A stretch of DNA of 64,000 nt from UBA995 sp035477115 (GTDB lineage Bacteria > Bacillota > Sulfobacillia > UBA995): NCBI GenBank assembly GCA_035477115.1, contig DATIKW010000041.1, positions 1 through 64,000 on the forward strand, given 5' to 3'. Position numbers and translations under genes: made by a program. The notes under the pieces are model-generated. The model was given only the letters and a program-made list of their open reading frames with translations, had not been told where the DNA came from and made no database searches. This document shows positions 9,337-16,390 of this stretch, piece by piece (position 1 is the stretch's first letter; each line of letters opens with the position of its first letter).

Positions 9337-10692
9337 ATGGCCCTCAAGGCCGCGGACATTCAGAAGCGGCTCCCCGATGGCGGCAAGAAGAACTGCAAGG
9401 AGTGCGGCTTGGCCAATTGCTTCGCCTTCGCCATGAAACTCGCTTCCGGCGCGGTAGGCCTTGACCGCTGTCCGCACCTCGACCCGGCCACCCGGGCCGA
9501 GCTGGAAGAGGCGATGCTGCCGCCCATACGCCGGATTACCATCGGTCAGGGGGACCGCCAGGTGGTGATCGGCGAGGAAGAAGTGCTCCACCGGCACCAG
9601 AAGACCTTCCTGCGAGCGCCCGGCATGGGCTTGCTGCTAAGCGACACGGAGCCGGCCGAGCGGCGGGCCGCGAAGCTCGAGTGCCTGAGCCAGTGGCAGT
9701 TTGAGCGGCTGGCCCGCGTCTCGCATTTCGATCTGGCCGCCCTGGCCTGTGCCAGCGGCAATCGCGACGAGTACCTGCGGCTGGTCCGGGAAGTGCTCGA
9801 TCGGACCGGCGCTGGCATCATCCTCCTCGCCGACGACCCCGGCATCTTGCTCGCCGCCTACGAGGCGAGCAAGGCGCGCCGGCCCGTGGTATGTGTCACC
9901 GCCGCCAACGCCGACCGGGTGTTGCCGGGGCTGGCCCGCGACACGGTGGTGTGCGTCCGCGCTCCTGACGTCGAGGCGCTCGCCGCCCTGTCCGCACGGG
10001 TGCAGGCGGCCGGTTTTGCGGACCTGCTATTGGGGACGGAGGCCGGGAGCCTGGCGGACCTGGTCCGGGACCAGACGCTCATCCGGCGGGCCGCCCTCGT
10101 GAAGAAGCACCGCCCGCTGGGCTATCCCACCGTCGTGTTCCCGAGTGCTTGCGGCAACACGTCGCCCGTGGTCTTGGCGGCGGCCATCCCGAAGTATGCC
10201 GGGGTGATCATCCTGGACGAGGTGGACGCGGCCAGGTTCCAGGCCTTCTTGACCCTACGCCAGGACATATACACCGACCCGCGGGTGCCGCCCACGGTGG
10301 AGAGCAAGATCTACGAGTTCAACCGGCCGGGAAGGGATGCCAGCATCCTGGTGACCACCAACTTCGCCCTGACCTACTACGCGGTGGCGGGCGAGGTGGA
10401 GAATAGCCGGCAAGCTGCTTACCTGATGGTGCTGGACACCGGTGGGCTGTGCGTGCTCGCCTCGTGGTCGGCGGGCAAGCTGAGTTCCGAGTCAATTGCG
10501 GAGATGGTGCGCAAGCACGACGTGGCCTCCCGCATCGACCACCTGCAAATGGTGATTCCGGGCCTGGTCGCGCGGCTGAAGGGCGAAATTGAGGATGAAT
10601 TGCCGGGCTGGCAGGTCGTGGTGGGGCCCCGCGAGGCGGCCGAGATCCCCGGCTTCCTGCCCGAACTCATCCGGAAACGACACGCCAACTGA
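9337..10692 (+). CDS. acsC: Corrinoid/iron-sulfur protein large subunit (CODH/ACS gamma)
   Basis: Carries the cobamide that shuttles the methyl group from AcsE to acetyl-CoA synthase. It has 451 residues. The N-terminal [4Fe-4S] domain has C20, C23, C28 and C45 (KNCKECGLANC..DRCPHL), which reduces cobalt for reactivation. A central TIM barrel (about residues 110-310) and a C-terminal Rossmann-like cobamide-binding domain (TTNFALTYYAVAGEVENS, TGGLCVLASWSAGK) follow. Last gene of the operon; a strong hairpin stands 40 bp after the stop. Archaeal name CdhE. Together with acsE and acsD it forms the complete methyl-transfer half of the complex. Confidence 0.94.
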   Translation: MALKAADIQKRLPDGGKKNCKECGLANCFAFAMKLASGAVGLDRCPHLDPATRAELEEAMLPPIRRITIGQGDRQVVIGEEEVLHRHQKTFLRAPGMGLLLSDTEPAERRAAKLECLSQWQFERLARVSHFDLAALACASGNRDEYLRLVREVLDRTGAGIILLADDPGILLAAYEASKARRPVVCVTAANADRVLPGLARDTVVCVRAPDVEALAALSARVQAAGFADLLLGTEAGSLADLVRDQTLIRRAALVKKHRPLGYPTVVFPSACGNTSPVVLAAAIPKYAGVIILDEVDAARFQAFLTLRQDIYTDPRVPPTVESKIYEFNRPGRDASILVTTNFALTYYAVAGEVENSRQAAYLMVLDTGGLCVLASWSAGKLSSESIAEMVRKHDVASRIDHLQMVIPGLVARLKGEIEDELPGWQVVVGPREAAEIPGFLPELIRKRHAN

Positions 10693-10731
10693 GAAGGCGC
10701 TCCTCGCCGGATCAATGAGCAGATAGGGAAA

Positions 10732-10753
10732 GAGGCCGGGGCAACCCGGCCTC
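10732..10753 (+). terminator. Hairpin terminator of the CODH/ACS operon
   Basis: A perfect 9-bp stem (GAGGCCGGG / CCCGGCCTC) closed by a GCAA tetraloop, 40 bp after the acsC stop. It is preceded by AAA and followed by TCGCGTT, so the U-run is poor. It is still the best transcription end for the six-gene operon. Confidence 0.65.
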
Positions 10754-10768
10754 TCGCGTTGCAGGCCC

Positions 10769-10892
10769 TCATGCCCCATGGGGCACCACGGGGCACGAAA
10801 ACGGCGGGGCACCGGGGTGGCGGGGCGGCGGGAGACCGCACTGGGGGACGTACGGGCATTGGGATATAGAGGCGGGTTCCGAACCCTACGCA
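10769..10892. repeat. Dispersed repeat copy A (degenerate hairpin half)
   Basis: Carries the left module of the window-wide repeat: ATGCCCC, GGGGCACCACGGGGCA, GAAAACGGC. After a G-rich spacer it has a decayed right arm (GGCGGGTTCCGAACCC near 10871-10886). It lies downstream of the acsC terminator. The middle of the 10893-11132 stretch after it shows no convincing gene. Confidence 0.6.
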
Positions 10893-11132
10893 TTACCCAT
10901 GGTTCCGCCACCAACAGGAAGTAAGCACATTTGGGGCTGAGAGGACGCCTGGCGGGGGCCGGCATTGGATGTTGTTGCCAACGTCCTTTGGCGGCTTTTG
11001 GGAGAGATTTAGTCACACTCACCCGAAGGAAGGTTCACGCGCATGCGGCCAGGCATCCTCCTGACCGCCATCTCATCATCACCCCAAGAGGAGGTGATTG
11101 CCAAGGGCTGACGAAACCGAATGAGGCCCGGG

Positions 11133-11227
11133 TGGGGAATTGCGTGAACGTCCCCCTCGGGAATTACATGATTGTGACCGTGGGGAATTGCGTGGTTGAC
11201 CCATGGGGAATCACCTGAACGGCGACA
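11133..11227. repeat. Four tandem ~23-bp repeats, possible IS21-family end remnant
   Basis: Four degenerate direct repeats begin at 11133, 11158, 11181 and 11204 (spacing 25, 23, 23). Each opens with TGGGGAAT or CGGGAAT, and the first three continue as a TACGTG/TGCGTG-like stretch. Multiple short repeats of this kind next to an element end are a feature of IS21-family termini. No istA/istB reading frame is present here. The repeat unit is seen directly; the IS21 link is from memory and inference. An alternative is a protein-binding array upstream of the DUF2283 gene at 11296. Confidence 0.5.
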
Positions 11228-11295
11228 AACCCGAGTGAACGTCACTGGGTCATCACGGCATACATTGCCAGAAGACTGGCAGAAGGAGAGGCCGA

Positions 11296-11541
11296 ATGGA
11301 AACGAAGCTGAGCTTCCGGTATGACCGCGAAGCCGACATCCTTCACATCGACAAGCGCCCACCTTATGCGGCTCAAGAGTCCGAGGAGCTTGGCGATGAG
11401 GTCATCGCGCGAATGAACCCGAGCACGGACGAGGTCGAGAATCTCGAAGTACTATTCTTCTCAACACGCCTGCTGAGGAACGAACTCTTCGAGCTTCCAG
11501 TGATAGCCGACCTGCGACTCTCCCGGAAGCGGGGCGCTTGA
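11296..11541 (+). CDS. DUF2283 family small protein
   Basis: An 81-residue protein matching the DUF2283 pattern: an N-terminal beta-rich FRYDREADILHI core, then a GDEVIARMNPSTDEVENLEVLFFSTRL segment in which DUF2283 members carry their conserved D/N-rich strand. ATG 11296 is preceded by AGAAGGAGAGG. DUF2283 genes often lie next to small toxin-like genes in mobile regions, and this one lies beside a decayed HicB-like antitoxin. That suggests a toxin-antitoxin or defence scar, but no partner is intact here. Function unknown. Confidence 0.7.
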   Translation: METKLSFRYDREADILHIDKRPPYAAQESEELGDEVIARMNPSTDEVENLEVLFFSTRLLRNELFELPVIADLRLSRKRGA

Positions 11542-11691
11542 CGAGGGAAGCCCGAACGGTGACCGGTAGCGGTATGCGGTAAAGCGTTGAACCTGTCGCT
11601 GCAGAAAGAAATCATGTAAGCGGCTGGGCCGGCTAGCACGTCGTGTGGCCGACCGCTTCGCTGGCGGCTCGCGGTGCCGCATCAACGATAG

Positions 11692-11901
11692 CATATCGAG
11701 CGGGACGCCGAGCGATACTACGCGGCATCCGTTCCGGCCCTGCGTGGTTGTCATACGCAGGCGACGTCGCTTGACGAGTTGGCCACTCGACTTCGTCGGG
11801 GTTCAGAAGATTGCCGTGCGAAAGGTGTCTGGAAGACCAACGCGAAATACTTCGACTGGCCTGAGAGGATGTCAGACGGGTCGTTCACGGGGAGTTCGTG
11901 A
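11692..11901 (+). pseudogene. Decayed HicB-like antitoxin remnant
   Basis: Reading the frame of 11692 gives HIERDAERYYAASVPALRG followed by CHTQATSLDELATRLRRG. This closely mirrors the HicB antitoxin core (IERD..GYYVASVPELPGCHTQ..SLDE). There is no usable start: a TAG at 11689-11691 closes the frame just upstream. The part after about 11802 (ending at the TGA 11899-11901) no longer resembles HicB. No hicA gene is visible. I read it as a dead toxin-antitoxin fragment. Similarity is judged by eye. Confidence 0.55.
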
Positions 11902-11993
11902 AGTGGTTCGAGTTGTCGACTGCGGGCCCAGAAGAGGAGTATCGGGTTGTCGCAGAGCGGGTGTGGAGGGAAGTCGTCCCGTTATTGCCATGA
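11883..11993 (+). pseudogene. Unidentified protein-like fragment without a start
   Basis: A 36-codon open stretch in another frame reads VHGEFVKWFELSTAGPEEE then YRVVAERVWREVVPLLP and stops at 11991-11993. Its amphipathic, acidic composition looks like real protein, unlike the out-of-frame noise around it. It has no start codon of its own and overlaps the end of the HicB-like remnant, so it is probably a frameshifted or truncated piece of a neighbouring lost gene. The rest of 11542-12201 shows no gene I can support. Confidence 0.3.
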
Positions 11994-12201
11994 TGAACCT
12001 GCCATCGAACAACCCCTTGGACGCGGTCACTCGTTGCGAGGTGTCTGAAAGCGTGCGGCTCAGCGAAGTGGTGCTCGCTGAGGACGGGAATCGGCCAGCG
12101 CAAGACGAAATGGGGTCACGCTTTCATGCCGCCGGCCGGACCAGAAGTGTGCGAAATCGGACCGATCGATGCGGGCCGACTGAGAATGCGGGGGATGCGC
12201 C

Positions 12202-12978
12202 GTGACCGTGAAGGTAGCGCTGCTGTATAGCGGAGCTTACGGGCTGAAGGTGCTGCGGCACCTGCGGGATGAACCCGGCTTCTGCACCGGGTGCGAGGTG
12301 TGCACGAGCTGCCGGGCCGACCACGATCTCGACTTCAGCTCCAGCCTGACTTTCGTCTGGCAGCAACCGGAACGGTTGCCGTCCATGATCGAAGACCCCG
12401 AGCGTTACCTCCCGGCCGATGCGAACCTGGCCGGAGTCCACACCGTGCTGGCCATCAACCTGCACCAGGACCTGCTCTTGGCGCTGGTCGATCAGGCCGC
12501 GCGAGCGGGCGCCAAGGCGCTGATCGCCCCGGTCGAGGACCCGGCGTGGATCCGGCCGGGGGTGGCGAACCAGGCGGCGCGACGCGCTCGAGAACTCGGA
12601 ATAGAGGCAGCCTTCCCCAAGCCCTTCTGCGCCCTGGGCGAAGACGCGGCTACTCCCGCCATCAACGCGTTCTTGCGCCATTTCCGGATCGGGTATCCCG
12701 AGGTCCGGGTGACCACCCGCGGCGGCCGCATCGAGGAGGTGGAGGTCAAGCGCAGTTCGCCGTGCGGCTGCGCTTATTTCATGGCGCGCAACCTGGAAGG
12801 CAAGCCGATCGACGAGCACCTGGTCGAAGTGCTCGCTCAAGCCTGGCATTCCTACCCCTGCATTGCCAGTATGGCCATGGATCCGCAGCTGAAGGACACC
12901 ATCCTGCACCGCGGCGGCTACATCCATCGCGATGCCGTGCTGAAAGGGATGCCGGAAGCCGCCCGCGAAAAGCAGTAA
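12202..12978 (+). CDS. DUF166 family protein
   Basis: A 258-residue DUF166 (PF02593) protein. The family is best known from methanogenic archaea and has sometimes been mislabelled thymidylate synthase; no function is established. Visible marks are the short N-terminal KVALLYSGAYGLKVLRHL strand-loop-helix, a cysteine cluster FCTGCEVCTSCRADHD (residues about 29-42) that could bind metal or an iron-sulfur cluster, and a second pair in RSSPCGCAYFMARNL near residue 190. It ends with the MDPQLKDTILHRGGYIHRDAV block. GTG start at 12202. It precedes the 2-oxoacid:ferredoxin oxidoreductase by 75 bp and follows the CODH/ACS region, hinting at a C1 or ferredoxin-linked role (inference). Confidence 0.75.
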   Translation: MTVKVALLYSGAYGLKVLRHLRDEPGFCTGCEVCTSCRADHDLDFSSSLTFVWQQPERLPSMIEDPERYLPADANLAGVHTVLAINLHQDLLLALVDQAARAGAKALIAPVEDPAWIRPGVANQAARRARELGIEAAFPKPFCALGEDAATPAINAFLRHFRIGYPEVRVTTRGGRIEEVEVKRSSPCGCAYFMARNLEGKPIDEHLVEVLAQAWHSYPCIASMAMDPQLKDTILHRGGYIHRDAVLKGMPEAAREKQ

Positions 12979-13053
12979 GAGTTTGAGGAAGAGACTGCCT
13001 CAAGAGGGGCCGGCCGCCCGGGCGGTCGCCAGGCGCGAGGAGGTGGCGGGAGG

Positions 13054-14736
13054 ATGAGCGACTACAACGTCCTCGTGGGAGGTGCGGCCGGCCAGGGAGT
13101 GGAGACCCTGGCTGGGCTGCTCGAGAAGGCCTTCCACCGGCACGGCCTGTGGGTGTTCGGGGTCCGGGACTACATGTCGCGGATCCGCGGCGGTCATAAC
13201 TTCGCCCAGGTGCGGGTAGCCGATCGGCCGCTGCACGGCCCTCGCCGGCGCCTCGACGCCATCATTGCCCTGAACGAGGAGACGGTGCGCCTCCATCGCG
13301 ACCGCCTCGCCGAAAACGGCAGGATCCTGGCTGACGCCGGGTTGGGGGTCACCGACCCGGCCTTGCTGGCCCTCCCGCTGGAACGAACCGCCCGGGAACT
13401 CGGCGACCCGCGGGTAGTCGGCAGCCTGGCGCTGGGCGCCGTGGCCGCCAGTTTCGGGCTGGACCGGGCGATCATCGAGGAAATCCTGGCCGAACGGTTC
13501 GCCGGCGAGACGCTGGCGATCAACGTGAAAGCGCTGCATGCGTCCGGGGAGTGGGCAACGCGGCACTTCCCGCTGCCGCTGCCGCCGCGGCCGACACGCG
13601 ACCGCATCCTGGTCACCGGCGCCGAGGCGCTGGGTCTGGGCGTGCTCGCCGCCGGCTGCACCTTCGGCGCATGGTATCCCATGACGCCGGCGACGCCGCT
13701 GATGACCTTCCTCGCCGACCGGCAGGCGGAGGCGGGGATGGTGGTCGAGCAAGCCGAGGACGAGATCGCGGCCATCAACATGGCCCTTGGCGCCGCCTAC
13801 GCCGGGGCGCGCGCCCTGTGCGCCACCTCCGGAGGCGGGTTCTCGCTGATGGTGGAGGGGCTGAGCCTTGCCGGCATGACCGAGACTCCGGTGGTCATCG
13901 TCCTGATGCAAAGGCCCGGCCCGGCGACCGGCTTTCCCACCCGCACCGAGCAGGGCGATCTCGCCTTTGCCCTCACCGCTGGGCACGGCGAATTCCCCCG
14001 GCTGGTAACCGCATTGCGCACCCCGGACGATGCCTTCCGCCAGGCGGCCCGTGCCTTCAACCTGGCGGAGAAGTACCAGTTGCCGGCGATCCTGCTGGGC
14101 GACCAGTTCCTGACGGACTACGTCCAGTCGATGCCGCCGCTGGATTTCGGAAGCCTCGTCATCGAGCGACAACTGCTGGCCCCCGCCGAAGTCGGTCCCG
14201 ATGGGGACTACCTCCGCTACGACCTCACCGAGAGCGGCATCTCTCCCCGGCTACTGCCCGGCAAGGCGCCCGGCCAGGTGGTGATGCTGTGCAGCGATGA
14301 GCACACGCCCCGCGGCAACATCACCGAGGCGGCGGACGTGCGTGCGGCCATGGTGGACAAACGCATGCGCAAGCATTCCATGCTCCGCCAGGAGGTGGAG
14401 GAGCCCGAGTTCCTGGGCGAAGACGGCCCGGTGTTGTTCGTCGCCTGGGGTTCGACCGGCGGACCGTTGCGCGAGGCGGTGGAGACGCTCAATGCGGGAG
14501 GCCGCCGCGCGGGGGCGCTGGTCTTCGGCGACCTGTGGCCCTTGCCTACCGGCAGACTGCGCGAGAAAGCGCCGGGGAAGCTGCTGGTGAACGTCGAGCA
14601 GAATCACTCCGGTCAGCTGGCGCGCCTCGTCCGCCAGGAGACCGGCATCGTCTGTGACCGCAGCCTGCTGAAGTACGATGGGCGGCCGTTCACCGCCGAT
14701 GAGATCGTCGCCTGGGCGCGCGAGGAGGTGCTATAG
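13054..14736 (+). CDS. 2-oxoacid:ferredoxin oxidoreductase, fused gamma-alpha subunit
   Basis: A 560-residue subunit of the KorA type. The gamma (transferase) domain comes first (VLVGGAAGQGVETLAGLL; RDYMSRIRGGHNFAQV), followed from about residue 180 by the alpha pyrimidine-binding domain (CTFGAWYPMTPATPL, VVEQAEDEIAAINMALGAAYAG, SGGGFSLMVEGL). The C-terminal domain II begins near residue 450 (LFVAWGSTGGPLREAV). With the beta subunit it reversibly decarboxylates a 2-oxoacid to acyl-CoA, reducing ferredoxin. Next to CODH/ACS, the carboxylating direction (acyl-CoA plus CO2 to 2-oxoacid) is plausible. The substrate (2-oxoglutarate or pyruvate-like) cannot be fixed from sequence. Start ATG 13054 with GGGAGG; stop abuts the next ATG. 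Confidence 0.9.
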   Translation: MSDYNVLVGGAAGQGVETLAGLLEKAFHRHGLWVFGVRDYMSRIRGGHNFAQVRVADRPLHGPRRRLDAIIALNEETVRLHRDRLAENGRILADAGLGVTDPALLALPLERTARELGDPRVVGSLALGAVAASFGLDRAIIEEILAERFAGETLAINVKALHASGEWATRHFPLPLPPRPTRDRILVTGAEALGLGVLAAGCTFGAWYPMTPATPLMTFLADRQAEAGMVVEQAEDEIAAINMALGAAYAGARALCATSGGGFSLMVEGLSLAGMTETPVVIVLMQRPGPATGFPTRTEQGDLAFALTAGHGEFPRLVTALRTPDDAFRQAARAFNLAEKYQLPAILLGDQFLTDYVQSMPPLDFGSLVIERQLLAPAEVGPDGDYLRYDLTESGISPRLLPGKAPGQVVMLCSDEHTPRGNITEAADVRAAMVDKRMRKHSMLRQEVEEPEFLGEDGPVLFVAWGSTGGPLREAVETLNAGGRRAGALVFGDLWPLPTGRLREKAPGKLLVNVEQNHSGQLARLVRQETGIVCDRSLLKYDGRPFTADEIVAWAREEVL

Positions 14737-15597
14737 ATGACGTCGCCGCGGCGCTTTGACACCCGGGACGAGCGGACCTGGTGCCCGGGATGCGGCAATC
14801 ACGTGCTCCTGGCCTGTCTGAAGGAGACCCTGCACCGGCTGGACCGGCAGCCGCACGAGGTGCTCATCTGCTCGGGGATCGGCCAGGCGGCCAAGTTGCC
14901 CCATTACCTGAAGGCCAACTGCTTCAACGGACTGCACGGGAGGGCGCTGCCCCCCGCCTGCGCCGCCAAGATCGTCAACCCCGCGCTGACGGTGATCGTC
15001 AGCACGGGCGACGGCGACTCCTACGGCGAGGGCGGCAACCACTTCCTCCACGCCATCCGCCGCAACGTAGACATCGCCCACTTCGTGCACGACAACGGCG
15101 TCTACGGCCTGACCAAGGGCCAGGCGTCGCCCACCATGGACCTTGGCCGCCCGACGCCCGGCCAAGCGGGAGGAGTCCGCTCGGAAGCGCTCAACCCCCT
15201 GGCCCTGGCCATCAGCCAGGACGCGGGTTTCGTGGCCCGAGGGTTCACGGGAGAACGGGAACACCTGGTCGAATTGATGAAGGCGGCCATAGAATACCGG
15301 GGCTACGCCCTGCTCGACATCCTGCAGCCCTGCCCGGTGTACAACAAGGTCAACACCCTGCAGTGGTACAAGGAACGGGTGCGGCCGCTCGGCGGCGAAC
15401 ACGACCCTGCCGACCGCCTTACGGCCTTCGCCCGGTCACTCGAGTGGGGCGACGAGGGGATACCCATCGGCGTCATCTATCGGAAGGACAAACCCACCTT
15501 TGCCGACCGCCTGTCCCACTTGGCCGCCAACGCTGCGCTGGTCGACAAGGTGCTAGATCCCCGGGCGGCCCGGGTCTTCATGGACCCCTTCTTCTAG
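14737..15597 (+). CDS. 2-oxoacid:ferredoxin oxidoreductase, beta (TPP-binding) subunit
   Basis: A 286-residue thiamine-diphosphate-binding subunit. The N-terminal CPGCGNHVLLACL supplies two cysteines of its [4Fe-4S] cluster, with further cysteines at NCFNGL and PACAAK. The TPP motif runs from GDGDSYGEGGNHF to VHDNGVYGLTKGQ. The ATG directly follows the alpha stop (zero spacing), implying tight translational coupling. No separate delta (ferredoxin) subunit is encoded, as in the two-subunit KorAB enzymes. The C-terminal QPCPVYNKVNTLQWYKERV block is the usual one. The stop at 15597 is followed immediately by the convergent DUF1275 gene. Confidence 0.9.
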   Translation: MTSPRRFDTRDERTWCPGCGNHVLLACLKETLHRLDRQPHEVLICSGIGQAAKLPHYLKANCFNGLHGRALPPACAAKIVNPALTVIVSTGDGDSYGEGGNHFLHAIRRNVDIAHFVHDNGVYGLTKGQASPTMDLGRPTPGQAGGVRSEALNPLALAISQDAGFVARGFTGEREHLVELMKAAIEYRGYALLDILQPCPVYNKVNTLQWYKERVRPLGGEHDPADRLTAFARSLEWGDEGIPIGVIYRKDKPTFADRLSHLAANAALVDKVLDPRAARVFMDPFF

Positions 15598-16326
15598 CTA
15601 AGTGCCCGCCACCTGGAGTGCGTTAGTCCGCCTCGGCCTGGGCCCCAGGCGCCGGTCGAGGATCAGCAGGGCCAAGGCGGCCCCGGTAATGGCTATGACG
15701 CACGCCAGCAACACGGCTGCGGGGGTGACGTAGCGAATCCCCACGAAACCGGCCACGCCTCCTGCCGCGAACCCCGCGTGCTTGGTGAAGAGGAAAGCCG
15801 CTCGGGCCCAGTCGGCGGTGGCGATGGCGATGCCCATGTCTGTCAGGTCGCCGGTGACGTGGGTGGTCCGGCCGAGCTTGACCTGGGACGTGGTGCTGTT
15901 CTGAAGCCCGGCGGCGAACGCCAGCACGGCCGCCACCCCGTAGCGCATCCCCGTATATATGTCCTTGTCGCCGAGGGCGCCGCCCGCCCAGACCAGAGCC
16001 GCGCCCAGGGCCAGCGGCACGGCGGTCACGAGCAAGGTCCTAGCGGGACCCAGGCGCGGAACCAGCCAGCCGGCGGCGGCCGCTCCCGCCACGAAGCTGT
16101 ATACGATGCAAGCCACCAGCAATCCCTCGGGCAGGTCGAAGGCGAGATCGCGCAGCAAGTCGTTCACCCGGCCGGATATGTGCGTGGTCCGCTCGAATAC
16201 GACCGCCACCGTCGTGACCCCGTTGACCGAGCCGGCGATGAAACTGAGGAACCACCCGGCCAGGAACAAGACCCAGCGCCGCGACAGGACCGTGAATTCG
16301 GCAGTCCCGGGGGAGACCGGCGTCAT
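15598..16326 (-). CDS. DUF1275 (YoaK-like) membrane protein
   Basis: A 242-residue integral membrane protein with about six hydrophobic segments. The DUF1275 signature is clear: SFIAGSVNGVTTVAV near residue 30, THISGRVNDLL, and the second-half repeat GLQNSTTSQVKLGRTTHVTGDLTDMG. Members are putative small-molecule or aromatic-compound transporters; function is not established. It is convergent with the oxidoreductase beta gene, with stops back to back and no spacer, and lies 64 bp downstream of fdhA on the same strand, so it could be read through from the formate dehydrogenase operon. Confidence 0.85.
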   Translation of the reverse strand: MTPVSPGTAEFTVLSRRWVLFLAGWFLSFIAGSVNGVTTVAVVFERTTHISGRVNDLLRDLAFDLPEGLLVACIVYSFVAGAAAAGWLVPRLGPARTLLVTAVPLALGAALVWAGGALGDKDIYTGMRYGVAAVLAFAAGLQNSTTSQVKLGRTTHVTGDLTDMGIAIATADWARAAFLFTKHAGFAAGGVAGFVGIRYVTPAAVLLACVIAITGAALALLILDRRLGPRPRRTNALQVAGT

Positions 16327-16390
16327 ATGCGGGTCCCCCCCGTTGCCGCCCGGCCCGCGACCAGGCGGCGATCGCGACCGGCCGGCGCGC

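Noticed and set aside
10732..10753. CRISPR or riboswitch in the 10.7-11.3 kb gap
   Set aside because: The repeats are short, degenerate and directly adjacent without unique spacers; the hairpin is a simple terminator-like stem.
11009..11362. 117-codon minus-strand frame over the tandem repeats
   Set aside because: It reads through the repeat array and has no ribosome site; the peptide PHGHNHVIPEG only reflects the repeat.
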